Part shown: in pieces, positions 46,001 through 61,000 of the stretch | Position numbering within the stretch: position 1 is the stretch's first letter | How the letters are laid out: each line of letters begins with the position of its first letter | DNA from: Neodiprion pinetum | Taxonomy: Eukaryota; Arthropoda; Insecta; Hymenoptera; Diprionidae | Direction: 5' to 3' | Length of the DNA: 64,000 nt | NCBI RefSeq assembly: GCF_021155775.2 | Contig: NC_060234.1 | Span: 6,148,283-6,212,282 of the forward strand | Program-made: the position numbers and the translations under genes | The notes under the pieces: generated by a model | The model's database searches: none | Told to the model about the DNA's origin: nothing | The model's input: the letters and a program-made list of their open reading frames with translations, nothing else

Positions 46001-49000
46001 CTATTTTCAGCCATTTTGGATCCCCCCTCACCTCTCGTTTGGGCCCTATGAGTATCATAAAATCACTGCAAAAATTTGACAAAAGTTTTGGAAACTTAAC
46101 GGATATCCAGCTTAAACTGTGACGAACATCGAAACAGGTTGATTTTTAGGAATTAATTTGACAAAAACTACCGATGCAAGGTTAATAATTTTTTGATACC
46201 AACTTTGTAAACGTTGAGGAGTTTGTTGAAAACTTTTTATCGGAAGAAAATATTATTCCTTAAAGATTTGTCTATTTATACTTATCGATGATTTTCGTGC
46301 GCAGTTGATCGATGTTCATAACATCGCAAGTACCGGTGGTCCGATATAAAAATAAAAAAATAAGCTCATCAACTACATCGCATTGGCTTTCGGCTGACAA
46401 AGTATTTTTTTTCTCCTTCACTCTTTGGCGACGAGAAAAAAATTCTTGAAAATTCGAAGAAATTTCGTGTCATTTCATCGATTACAGCTCGACAAAAACG
46501 TGTTTAAAATTTCAACCGTTGAAAGCCTTTTTTTTTGAAGGGCAAACAATAAATAATATTGCGTCAACAATTTCACTGCAGGTTAATCCCCGAAACATTG
46601 ACGTAGTCATCGTTTCAAAATACATAATGACTTTTCAAACGAATTTACTCAAAAACGAACCCCTCGAAACTTGTGAAACTTCAACATCAACTTACACTTG
46701 TTGAAACTAATCTACAAGAGTTTTTTTTTTCAAACATTATAGCGACGTCTTCAGCAAAGCTATGTGAAAAACCCCGTGCACAAACATCTGTTTCGTAAAC
46801 CCAAGTAAATTGTATCTTGTACGTACATGTAAATATGTACCCAAAAGAATTGTAGAAAAAAATGTTTCCAGTATCGAAGTGGCAGACCGTAGGCAAGAAT
46901 TTACGTGGAAACAAATCCAACGGGTAAAAATTTATTCGGCGAATAGCAAATACAAATGGAATCGCCATGGATCGACGTGCAGCTAGACTCATCGATTCGG
47001 TCAGAAGCCAATAACGCTGCCAATAAACTCCCGTATAATGTGTATATACATACATATATATATATATATGTATATATAGATACGAGTATATATACTATAA
47101 TGTACATCGCATAGAGAGTCCGTGGAGTTTGTTGGGCACGTTCCTATGTTTGTCAGTCCAGAGGAGGCAATATCCGGTCCTTCGGAGGCGCAAAAGTGGT
47201 GCGCGAATTCGCCCGCAAGTTGCACTTTTTTTTTTTATACAGCCTCGAGGGCTTGGATGATAAACCTTTCTGAGATCGCGCGGAGGAGAGTCGGTTTTTT
47301 TTTTTATTTGAATAACATCGACACGTGATAGGATAATTTATTTGTGAAAATTTAATTTCACCCGAATACCATCAAACAATAACAAGTCACGTTTGAGTCT
47401 ATCAGTCTTGTTCAATTTTAACCGGATTTGAATTATTTATAGGTAAAATTAACGAATGCTCGTGGAAGCTCCGTAAAAAAAAAATTATTTTCGATAAATT
47501 AGTAAAAATCGATTTTTCAGAAAAATATTCATCATTCTTTTCATTGATATCAAGTTTGTTGGTAAAATTTTTTTGCAACCAACAACATTTTTTTTTATTC
47601 TTCAATCAAACACTCAACGATCAATTATAACATTCGAACGGTGATCCACGTGTGATACAATAAAACTACGCTAAGAAAGTTTACCGAATTTCTTTTTGGT
47701 CAAGTGGAGTTGTTTATTATTATATTTTTTTTTTTTGTTCTTCTGCTTCTCACCATTAGGAGATTCGAATTTTTTTGCTTCTCCTCTTTTGTTCCTACGT
47801 AGGTTTAAGTCCGAAGTCAGGGACTTTTGCGATTTCACATATCGCCAGTTTTCCAGGTTAAAAGCGTTCTTTGCAAAATAAACGGGTGACATGGATGTAT
47901 ACTGCAGACGTAATTATTACACGTATATTACATGCCCTCGATGCACACTTACCTTCACCTATATATATGTATATATACATATACATACATACACGATCGC
48001 GTATCGCGTCTCGACGTGGCTTTGCTGCATTGCTTTGCAGCACAGAGAACCCGATGCAGAGACCATGCTGGGGCTCAAAGCTCGTCTTGTGCTTTTCCAT
48101 TTACCTTTCGCTACCTCTGTAAGCGTACACGCGCATGCAAGCACGCCGACCCCTCTCACCCCCTCACCTTTTTACCCCTCAATCGGAACCTCAGTCATCC
48201 CGGGAGTTCTAGCACCCTTTGACACATTTTTGCAGACCGGTTTTTCTCCCATCTTTCACACTTTGACGGTGAAAAATAGTAATAAATAATAATAACTCGG
48301 ACCAGGATATCAAGGAGACAGTAAGAATTATTTCTCATTGCAGTACAACAATGATTTTTAATTAAACTATATATTAGCCTGCAGGCAGTTTTTTCGATTT
48401 ACTCGAATTTGCAAGGTTCTAACTGTCGCAACAAATTTTTCTTGATGTCTGTATTTTAACACTGAAACTTGTGCGTCCAAAGATTTTTTTTTTTTCTTGT
48501 TTAAAATATCTTTATGCTCATCTTTCAAAATTAATATTGTTAAGAATTGCATCAACAAGTGATTTAAATTAGATTCCTTAAAATACCTGTTGTACAACTT
48601 TTGCTATCCACAGGATTAAAACAATGAAAATTAGGTTTCGTAAATTTCGTGACAACTCAATCAATCTTTGACACCTCATCGACAACCGTATCGGATTTCA
48701 ATTAGACATTTTTACAGTGTCGTTTACGCAGTAAATTACTTTCATCATTTTTTTTAAAGCTGGTTTTGAGCTACATAAATTTCTTCAAGTTTGAACCGAA
48801 ATGTATCAAAAATTGTAAATCAAACCGTGACGGATAATTGCGGAACAATAATTTTAATGAAAATCTGTACGGAAAATTGAATTTTTCAATTCGGTTATTG
48901 CGATTGGTTAAGAATAAAATCCAAGTACATAAGGAAAAAAATTATCACAGGAAATGAGTAAAAACTTATAGTAAAATATACTTTCAAGAAAGTGAACGCA

Positions 49001-52000
49001 TCTAAATACATGACAAAAAAATGAATCGTAGTTTATAGGGGAAAAAAAGATTCTACAGACACAAATTCAAAGAATCAAAAAAATTATATACGCGTAAATC
49101 GTTAACTGATTCATCTTTACAAAGCACGTACGATTTTCTATAAATAACGGAAAATTTCATGATTCTGATTTCATATAATAAGATGATGGGAAAATTTCTG
49201 TGGTATAAAAATTATCGTTATTTGAAATTGTTATTGTAAATTTTTTGTGAACCGCATAACAAAAGAAAAAAAAATTATTTACGATAATATAAATAAGTTC
49301 GTGGATCAAATCGAAATTGTTAGAGTTGGATTCCGTATAATATAGCTTATATCTATCGCAGTTTTTTGTCACCATGTTGAGCTAGTTTCCATTGTAAAAG
49401 ACCGAATCGAATTCAGGTATAACTTTGTTAAGAGTTATTCGTGCGTGAACGAGATAACACCTAAATGATGTTTTGCTCAGAGGGGAACATTTCTCGTTTA
49501 CGTTTAACTTGTCCTATAGTTTTGACACATTGGCTGGAAATAATTTACATATTTAGTTATTAATTTTATCACGTGAGATTTGCCGAAGGTTTACTTCTCG
49601 TTTTGCACTAGTGGAGATTTTTCTAATTTTTCTGGTAACCATATTTATAGTTCTTCATTGACTCGATTTTACCATCCTTTTCGTGTCTCGTTGTTTATTT
49701 AAAATTACGTGAAATATGTGATTGATGTTGGTAGATTTATAGAAGAGAATGTAATTTTTGCGTATTGTATGAAATTTTCAAATCTCAAATCCGTTCAAGC
49801 GAGAAAATTTTTTATTTCCAAAGCGAGAAAAGCAGCGAATTTACGTTCTTTCGCAAGAATCGTCATCCGCGAATTATATTTCATTTATTGAAAATGCAAG
49901 ATTCCTAAAAATTCTACTTCCAGTATAATTTACTTTAATGTTCACATTTTCACTTAGTATAATATATTCTTTTGTTTCAGAGTTTGGTAATTTCTTTCAC
50001 CGTTTAACTATTCCGGTTGTGGTTTTCTAGATTATATGTATATATTTATACACAGCTGTTTGATTATTTATAAATATTGAGATTAATTTTAAATACGCGC
50101 CCTTTAAAATCACTTCAAATATTCATAAACAATTGAGAAGTTAAATTAAAAATCTGAAAAAAATTGATGTACTGTTTCAGATTTGGGACAATTGCAGAAA
50201 ATTTTTTAAACAAAATCAGAAATGACGTGGGAAAAACTCTTTTTGCTCTTTGAAATTTCGTAAGTCGTTGACGAATATAAGGACAACAATGGATAAAAGA
50301 TATTTTTGTAGAGATTTGAACATTCCGCAAAAAAGCTCTGATGCATAAGATTCGTAAATGAAAGTTCAAGATTTTATTTATATAAAATTATCATTCTGTC
50401 AAGAATAGTTGCGAAATAACTACATCATAAAATATATATTACAATGTTCGTCAAACGTGAATTATCATTTCCCGCAAAAATATGATCTCTAATTGAAACA
50501 GCGATGTTTACTTTTTATTATTCCGCAAAATCGGTGGCTAGAAGCGAGAATCGTGGGAAAATTGAATTCGTTGCGATTTCGCAACATGTTTTGCGTTATA
50601 TGTAAAAGTTGCAATTTCAATTTTGGTATAAGCATATTTTTCGCGTACACATAGGGTACGGTACATAATAAAATTTATATCCACGAGTGTAGATTGAAAT
50701 CTACAGCGCGCAGTTTGATCGGGAAAATTTGCAGCGTTGATGTGGAAACCGCATTTGGAGAGGTAGAAAATTACTCATCGGCGCGGGTTAAAGGGTGAAA
50801 TTGAAGGGGTAGCGCATATCCAGCGGTGACCGCATTTCAACCTGTCTGCGGCGACGCGATCGTTCCGTACATACGTGCATATCCGTCGAAACAAACTTTT
50901 CCGATCTCCGCTCAAATGACTCGATCAAGTTTCAAAACCGCGACAATGTCGTTACTCGTATTACTGGAAAATACGCACTGAGAAAAATTTCATTTGGGAT
51001 GGTAACTACAAGAATTAAATAAAACAGGTATCGTTGAAAAAACTGTTCGAATATTGTTGGAATTACGAAAAAATGAGGTACGCTTTACCATTTTTAGCTA
51101 TTGTCGATACTTTTTTGGTAATTGCAACGCAAAATCAGTTTCTGAGGTTTACTATACTTTTTTAGTTAAACAAGACTTCAACGTCAATTTATGCTTGCAC
51201 AAGCATTAAATTTTCTCAACAGTTGCACGAAAATCTAGCAACAGCGATCGTAATGAGTAAGAATAATAACGGATGCTAGACTTTTTGGTAACAGCTAGAA
51301 AACTAATTTTCATTTTCTACCTAGAACTATATTTTTCGATTGTATTAAAAAATGAAAATAGTCGAGGAGTGACCGGTAACCGGAAATAAACATTTTTCTC
51401 AGTACATACATGTACCTATTTTTTATTATTACATTCAACGGATGTATCCGGAAAATTGTTTATTCAATTAGAGTTATTTATTACTTAATTCGCTTCGTTT
51501 TTCAAATCATTCCAATGAAACTTGTGCTTTTTTACGTACGTTAATTGTGTAAAAACTGATTTTATTTTTGCTTCACATACTAGAGAATTTTTGGTAATGA
51601 CCGAATATTTAATGATAATAATCACACTTAAGGGACATTTCCTTACCCGTTTCAATTTCGCTTGAATAATTTTTATCACATTACTTTTCACTGCGATATA
51701 TGAGGTTCGTTTTTAGCGTGAAAATATAATATTCTTCCACATGACGGAAGATTCAAGTTCATCGGTATAATTAAATATTGAATAGGGTTGCGTTTGAAAA
51801 TACTGATAAGTGAAATTGAAATTTCTACTTCAAAAGGAAAATCAAAAAAATAATTTCTTTATCATACCTTATAACGATCTGAGGCAAACTCATTTTTTGT
51901 CACTCTTTTATTCAAATATTTGAGAATTTGCTTTAAAATGTGAGAACAACTGACGAATGTAATAAAAACGTAAATGTTTTGGAATAAAATTTCTCACCCT

Positions 52001-55000
52001 TTAGATTTCGGTCATTGAATTTCGCAATACATCGATTATAAATCGAATCTAACACGCGTACTATGCACATAACGCACTTGACGTGAAATCATTAAAATCG
52101 TACGAGTAAAACCGCATTTCATTCGTTTTTATTTCATTTTTTTCTCAACCTCCGATTCTTGTCAAGCCTTTTCTGTCGACCTTTCTTTCTCTTGGTTTGC
52201 TTTTCTTTTTTTCCTTTTCTTGTAATTTGAACCCTATCTTGCAATCAAGAATTTCCAATAATGACGTTCGCGGGTCAAATTTAACGACTGCATTAATAAG
52301 TGTACCGGTGCAGTTTCGCAGCAAGCTGCAGGCTTCGGTATTAATGAAGAAACGAAAAACCAGCGATGCTGGCGTGAAGGAAAAATCCAAAGACGTGAAA
52401 AATTAAATTTAAGAAATAAAAGCTTGCTTTCTTCAAGGTGAAGTAAAAAATACGCGTAGTGCATATTTAACCCTTTCATTGACACATTTTTCTACTCAAT
52501 ATTTTGGTCTGAATTTTCATAACCGGGTATTTTTCGGTCCCTGATCACGAATCAGAAATCAGTATTTGATCATTTTTAAATCCAAGATGGCGGATTCAAT
52601 ATGGCGGATACAAAATCGAAAAAAACCATAAGAATTCTATGATTTTCGCAGAAACTTGTTACTTCTATATTATAATATCAGTCATAGGAAGCAACAAAGA
52701 TCATTTGAAGTTGTAAATAAACTGTGATAAGGCTAGGTCAATTTTTGAGGTGGGACGACGAACATTCGGAAAATGAAAAAAAGTACCCTGCACTGAGAGA
52801 AATTTTTAGTTCCGGTTACCGCTCAGTCCTTGACTATTTTCATTTTTTACCGCAATCGAAAAATATAGTTCTAGGTAGAAAATGAAAATTAGTTTTCTAG
52901 TATCCGTTACTATTCTTTCTCATTACGATCACTGTTGCTAGATTTTCTTGCAACTGTTGCGAAAATTTATTGCTTGTGCAAGAATAAATTGACGTTAAAG
53001 CCTCGTTTGACTAAAAAAGTAGAGTAAACCTCAGAAACTGATTTTGCGTTGCAATTACCAAAAAAGTATCGACAAGTATCGTTTTTCGTAATTCCAACAA
53101 TATTCGAACAGTTTTTTCAACGATACCTGTCTTACCGAATCTTTCTCCTTACTATAACAAATGAAATTTTTATTGTTTTCTCATAATTTGCGACGCCTCG
53201 GCTCTAATCACCCGGAGAACTCGGCGAGAAATCAAAGAAAACCGAAAAATTACCGGGTCTAACGGTGTAAATATATATATATATGCTGCTGGCGCCACAG
53301 CGGCGGAAGAGAAAAGAGGATCGGTGCCAGGGGCGTGTGGCGAAACCGAGTTTCTAGGGGAGCTTTTTTTCTCCACCTTTGTCACTCGCTGCGAGCTTTC
53401 CGCGATGGGGTTGAATGACGCTCTCTGCCGCCTCGGGCAAACGCCGACATAATACTAACGACCCCCGAGAACGAGACTTTGAAGACTTTAACTTTTCACC
53501 CCCGACGACGCCGATGCCGCGTGCATGTATTTATTTATTCGCACACCTGGATCGAAAGAGCGAAACGCAAACGCTGAGCGGTTTTGCGTCTCGTTCAAAC
53601 TGAAAATCGAAATTGGGCCGCCTCCGATGTATCTCATTACAGCCCTGAGAATTTGTAATTTTTTTTGAGGTGTTACATGGCTTTTAAATGGCAAAAAAAA
53701 AAAAAAAAAACATTTTCTATAATTTCTTTTTTAATATGATCAATGAGTTATTTTACAATTAGTCAAACTTTAAACATGAAAAAGGACGATATTTGAACAA
53801 TATTTTGTGAAATTTTCAATCGAAAATTTTGAATAGTTCAAGGATTCTCGAGGTGGACGGGACAGCTCATGATAACTTTATCTGAAATCAAATGAACAAA
53901 TATTTTTTGGTGGTAGGTGAGTATAGCTCGTGAATGAACGAAGGATTTTTGAAAAAATTGAAATTTGATTATTCGGTAGTGTTGTATGCAGAACGGTATG
54001 ATTTTCGGTAAAATAAGTTGTGACAAAGGAAAAAAAATCCTTTGTTCAATCACGAACTATACTCACCTATCAACGAAAATTATATTGTTTTTTTTATTTC
54101 AGATAAATACTCGTTTCTTCAAAAACCAATTCCCAGCGGCTGAATTCGCAAAATGTTTGGATAAAAATATCATAAGGTACCGTTCTTTTACATGTTTAAA
54201 GTTAAAATACTTCTTTTATTGTAATAAAAAAAAAAATATAATGTAATCCCATCATTTTAAAATTGAACTATTTTTTTCATAGAGATTATACTTCGTTCCA
54301 AATAATGTTTCTCATTTATACAAGTAAATGACCAAACTAAATGGAACGAAACTGAGTCACGAATTGAATTTTTTCAACTCGCTTCACATCACTTATATTA
54401 TACATATAAGTTTCGAACCTGTGTTGTCATTCGAATAATTAAATTATCCTGAATTTTTCCGAGTTTACTGATTTTGTGGTATAATCTTCGCGATTTTTAT
54501 TGCGGTTGCTTTTGTAATTATATCAAAGACTTGACGATTAGAAAGACGATTAGAGCTTCTCTGTGTCTCACAATCAATACTAGATTTCAAAACAGCGGTT
54601 GATTTGTACAGATGTTCAAATTTTGAATGTAGATTACAATAAAGTGCGGATTATGTAGACGATATTTAAAGGTTTGAGAGTAAAAAAGTATTTAAAATCA
54701 TGGTTTGTTTCTTCATTGCTCTAAAAATTTACCCCTGGAGAGTTATTTTTTCAGTGACGCAATTACAAAGTATTCGTGCGATTTATAAAATATTTGTAAT
54801 CCGTGGTGGATACAGAAAGTATTTTTGTTCTATTTAATTGGTTGACGCATTCGCGCCAAGAAGATAAAAAGAACCTCTTCAGATCCTTAATTTATCGGGA
54901 ACGGAAAGAGAGAACGAAAAATAAAACACAACTTCGATGGCAAATATTTATCCTGTCCAACATATTCCTAGATGAGATCAAAGAACATTCTTTACATTCT

Positions 55001-58000
55001 TCTGTAGGTATACTCCTGTATGCGAAAAAAAAATAATTAGGTTCAGTAAATATTCGAAAACCGTGTATGCCCAGAACAAAGGGAGTGTCAAAGCCCCAAG
55101 ATTGGTAAATAAATAACAATTATTAATAAGAATATAATAATCATGAAAAATTACAATCTGCGTAAGAGTAGAAAATAGAGAAGCATCTTTTCAAAATTGT
55201 TAGAAGGTGAAATATTCTGATTAAAATTTATAATTCTTTTAAGTGCTTTCTACTCCTGAATATATTGGTCAGTAATAATAAAATAAAAACAATTTAAAAA
55301 AAAAATCTTATTTAAAAAAGCGCAGCTTTCAACAATTTTGAAACAGAGTTTCTTGATTTTCTTCTTCTAATGGAATCCGAATATATTTCACCCTTAATTC
55401 TGATTCACCAGGCTCACTTTTCTTATAATTGGTAAATTTTCTCCTGTACGAATCCTTTCATCGCAAATCGTCGCAGTGTTCGTGAATTCCAAAAACTTAT
55501 AACTTTTTCAACAAGCCATTTTTAATTCAACGAGTCGATATATACATATACAATTATTCCCGAAAGTACTTTAATCAAAAAAATAGTTCAACCCTTTCTT
55601 CCTAACGCTTTAAAAATTTCGTATTTCTCTCCTTGCACATCGCGTCTTTTCTTTGTCTCTATCTTTTCGTCGGGGTTGAAGTCCGCCAAATTTCCTCATC
55701 CCTTAAAAAAGTCCGTGAAGTAAATCCGACGCAACAACAAAAACAACAACATAACGGCTGTACATCGTCGAGTGGAAAAAATCGGGGTCCGTTATTCCTC
55801 CCTAAATCTTGCAGTGTACATCGGGAAAGCGTTCTACGGCATGACGCTCTTTGCGACGATGTTATAAAGCCGCACAATACAGCCACCCTCTCGTCTGTCA
55901 ACCGCAGAGAACCGATCTTTCGAAACACGATGCGAAATCTGAAACGAAACGACTTCTAGAGGCGAGAGAGAGAGAGAGAGAGAGAGAGTGAGAAGGGGGT
56001 GGGGGGTGGGGAGGAGGACTGATTGACTTATTGTCACCCTGATAGCTTTTAACGTCGACGGTCCGACGCTCGATTCGAAGGGGCGCGAAATCCACCCTCA
56101 CAGATACCGGCGAATATCGCTGTATCTTGCTCCTCGAAGTTTCCGCCACCCAAACTGCTCGCTTCGAGTCATTTCAAAGTTTCGCTTTATCGAGTTTGAG
56201 GGTGGAATAATTTACATTTGTTTTAATTTCACAAAACCGCCGTACCGTTATTCCGCTTTTATTTTATTTCCGAATACTGTTGGTAAAGGAATCGCGCACT
56301 GGAAGGTAAAAAAACCATTGTAAATAAATCAGCGATTATACCAAACGATTCAAGATAAACTTTATTCACTTTAAATCGATTTTGAAATATATTTGAAATG
56401 AATATATATTTACAGAGAAAATATCGTGAGTTTAAATTTGAAATTTTGATTATTCATCAAATTCTGTTGAAAATTGTCCGAACCATCCAAGTTTTTATAA
56501 AATATCATTTCTTGTTTAAAAAAAAATTTTTTTTTTTCTACCGAACAGCTTCCGAAACAGAAAAACAGAATGAAAAATATTACTAGAAATTTTAATGGAA
56601 GATAGAAATTTTTCTTATGAAATTGTGAAAACAAAATTTTAAAGTCATTTCCGTTATCAAATCAAACAAAAAAAGTTCAGGCATTTTTTTTTGTTTTTTG
56701 TTGCTCTGAGATCTCGACAAATGGATGGGACAAAAGAAAAGTGTTTAAAAGAAACAAAAATTATAATTAGTAAAATCTCGCCGCAGACTCGGTAATTTTT
56801 TTTTTTTTCTTTTCTTTTTTCTTTCTCATCCTGCAGTTTCCCGGATCGTTTTTAAATTTTGCGAAATTTCACGTGAGTAAAATGAATGAACACTGTTACG
56901 GTAAATAAAATAGCTGGAATCGAGTAATGCGGTTCAAGTCCCGTCAACGGGTTCAACGAGTGAATGGGATTTAATTCGTCGAATTGAATAACCTACTACA
57001 ACGAGATGCGAGATGATAGCGAGAAAATCCGCAACCATCGTCATGCGTAAATGTCAAACAGAGACGGGCACGGTTTTATAATTGCTCGCGGTAATTGCCG
57101 TGCTTTCATTCCCGCGGCTTCGCTCGCGTCGCGTGTATGCGTTAATAAATATACCAATCCGAACAATAATTACCTCATACACGCAAAATCAAAAACGAAT
57201 TGTTCCGGTTTTTCGAGGGGATTCGGCACTCGGCGCTTTCAAATACACGTCGAGGGTTCCGAATGCTTATTGTTAGACGGCTGGTTCAAAGTGCCGATTT
57301 TTCGGGGGAATATTGTATAATATCTACGCACCTATAATTGCTTCCTTTCATCCGAAGAATCTCGTCCCAATTAAAATCCTGCCAAAGCTTTAAACGCTCG
57401 CTTGTAGTTATTACCAGTTATAATAAGTACTTTACCGGGGATCGAATTTAATTCTTTTACAACGCTTCCGCGTTTTTATTTTTCTTTCCACATTTTTGGA
57501 ATCTCATTTTTTTTTTTTTTGTTTTTATCGACCTCTTTATTATCTGGGAAATTCTTTGGAGAGGTGTGAAACTCACAAATACACGTGATTTTTTCAAAAC
57601 TTTTTCCGTTCACTTACTTTCAAAAGATCCAATTCTACAGAAGAAATGGAAAATGTTTTGCCTGTACTCGACGTAAATTAGAGGTTAAATTTAGATGGTA
57701 GATTTTTTTTTCTGTATTCGTTCGATCAAATTGTCGTAAAATTGATATTTTTTTTCTGATATTCGTTGCAGTCGGTACAGTTTGATATTTTCATCAAAAA
57801 TTTGTTACAAACTTCAAAACGTTAGGTGAATTTTTCGAGGTTACAAAATTATTTCGAAACTTACGTCGTAGATAGTATCGAATATGTTTTATGAGAATCA
57901 GAAATAGAAATGTTGAACAAAACGCAACATTTTTTCAAACAATTTAAAAATCGTAAAATAACCAATGAAGTATTCTATCGATCAATATTTTGTCGACGTT

Positions 58001-61000
58001 TTTTTTTTCATCGATACCTTCATTTTTTCTTCAAGTGGCAAATTTTTTCCACTTTTCAAAAATTAGGAGCTTCAGAGTAAATTGTTGAAATTTTATAACT
58101 GGAAAATTTTATTTTTTACAGTGAACCCTGAAAGTACAGTCGTAGAAAATTGATCGAATTCTTGATAATTTCTTCGGACAATTTTTATAAATTGATGAGA
58201 AAATAGTAAATTTTGACAATGTATAGTGATGAAAAATGAAGCGATGAGGTAAAATGTCTGCGCTGAATTCAGCGAAACATCGACACCGCGGCTCCATTGA
58301 TCAGTTATATTTTCATGCGGATAAAAATATACCAACCGCTGAGAGTGACTCGCCTCAATAAATCGTTTGATCTATAAACTCGACTTGTAGAATCCAGTCC
58401 ATCAATAAGTGAGCACAAGACTACACGGTTACTTTCTTTGGGAAGAATCGATTCCCGTTTCGAATACCGAGCCGAGTACCGGCATAAATCGAAAACTTTA
58501 AAAGCGAGAGGGATAAAGTTTCCGAAAAAAGTTGGAGCGCTTCGAAAACCCCTGGGATTCGGGATTCATTCATGTAACTAAGTTTCGAAAAGGTATGTAT
58601 ACAATTTTTGTCCGTCACGACTGACGAAAACGGCACAAGCAACGTCAGGGGGAACGATACGAGTACGTGGAATAATTTCAATCATCTTTATTTTTTGCTG
58701 ACTTTTCAAATTTTGGTGACTGTTTAATCCGAAATCAAAGCGCAGGATGCTTTCTCTAGAAAAAAATCAAACAGCTTACGTATTTGGATATTCACTTGAC
58801 GCTCGTTGTTTTCATACCGATTTGAGTAAAAAACAATATCAGAATTTTTCACAAATCTTTTACAAATACAAAAATAAGAGAAGACAAGTTTAAAGAATTT
58901 TTTTCCACACATGTAACTGATGTGATTACCAAAATTATATGCTCGAACCGAAGATTCATTTCGTGGAATGAATGCAGAATGAAGAAAGTTTTATGCAGTA
59001 CGGAAAATCTGGTTTCTTTACGTTAATTGAATTGCGTAACAGTTTCGTGATGGGAATCAAATTCGTATTTTTCGAATAAATCAAGTCGAATAGGTACTGA
59101 CTGCAGGAATTAATCGCACGTACGTTTCATTTCGCGCGTTTTTTGAGTCGCTAATAATCGTTTTCAATCACCGTTTATCACACCGAGAGACATTTTTAGT
59201 TCCGATTACCGCTCAGTCCTTAACTTTTTCATTTTTTACCACAATAGAAAAATATAGTTCTAGGTACAAATTGAAAATTAGTTTTGTAGCTGTTACCACA
59301 AAGTCTAGTATCCGTTACTATTCTTTCTCATCACGATCACTGTTGCTAGATTTTCTTGCAACTGATTTTGCGTTGCAATAACCAAAAAAGGATCGACAAT
59401 AGCGCAAAATGGTTTGGCGCACCTCGTTTTTCCTAATACCAACAATATTCAAACAATTTTTTCAACGATACCTGTTTTACTGAATTTTTCTAGTTACTAT
59501 AAAAAATGAAATTTTTCTCGGTGCAACGTTCCGATTTCACGTCCCTTTTCACAAACATACGTCGTGAATTCCTTACGACCGCACGTTCCGTCGTCTGCTC
59601 AAAATCAACAACTCTAAAAAAATTTTAGGCTAGAGACAGTTGGCTACCCTGACAAACGGCCGCTCTCTCGCGTCGCAGCGCATGCGCGTTAAATCTTAGC
59701 AGACGACGGACCACGCAGTCGTTGGAGTTTCGCTATACTGTCAACACTTGCAACGGATATCAATGAGCGCTTTTCAACCCCAGAGAGGATCATCCCTCAT
59801 TGCCCGCACCTGCACCATTCGGGCTGTTGCAGCAGGCTGCAGCTGAGTCGATAAATTTTAATCCAAATTGTTTTTAATAATTAATCACCACCGCCATCCC
59901 CCCGCCACCGACTGTACGTGATGTCGTATAACACGGTGTGCACTCGAGGGAATCTACTACGGATCGTCTGACGGATTCACCGACGTAACGTCGTCGGTGT
60001 AGAGCGTAACATTTATCACCGTGCTATACCCACTTCAATTCCGTAATGCTGCGCCACATCGCTAACAATCCATCGTTACGTTGGGGATGGGTCAATTTTT
60101 CTTGTTTCCAAAAAAGATTGCGTCAATCTAGACCGATAAGAAAATGCAGCTTTTCCACGCTTTTCTTTTTTTTTTGTAAATATTAGGAAATTGCCGCGTG
60201 GATTTTCGAGTATCTTGAAAACTTGGCGAATCTAACGAATGTGAGGATTAAGTATGTTGAAAAAAAATTTTTTCTTGATTCACATTAATTTTTGTTCATT
60301 TAGTAACACAAGTTGTTGTTCTGAATACTTTTTTACTGGATAAAATAACGGTTCTTTGAATCGAAAAAACTTTCCATTCTCTGTATTTTGTAGATCCGAA
60401 AAACCCTTTCTCTGTGTGTATGAATATCTTTTTGTTCAATAGAAGGAGAAATATTTGTCGTTTGAAAGCGTAGAATTTTGAACTAATCCCCCCCCCCCCC
60501 CCCCCGACATTTTTGTGCGTCGAGGGCAAAGTTCTTCTGATTATAGCATATCTAGTTGAGTAATCTTTGGCGGTTCTCTCAAATATATAAGTACGTTTCA
60601 ATTGTCTGAAAAAGTCTTTGATCTCTTTATGTGCCGATGATATATCCTCAAAAATGGAAATGCGTCGAGTTGAAAAATTAAAAAATTGGTTGTATTTGTA
60701 AAGTATGGCGATCAAATATAGCAAAAGAAACATTTTATCAAATCAAATAAATGTAGTCTCACTAATTGATAGCGCAAATTTTTGTTCAGACTACGTATTT
60801 TCAACTGAGTTATCGAAACATTACCTTTGCCATATTGGAGCGGAGTTGAAGTTCCCAATTCAAAAATTTCCGAAAGCACCGAATTCCGTATTATTTGGTG
60901 GTGAAACTTGAAGAAAAAAAATCAAACTTTTAGGAAACAACAGAGTTTTGAATGGTCGGAAATCCGACGGCTCAAAGTTTCGAAATGCAAGATTCCGAAA

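Noticed and set aside
56925..56975. B-box-like GGTTCAAGTCCC suggesting a tRNA
   Set aside because: No A box at the right distance and no acceptor or anticodon stem can be drawn.
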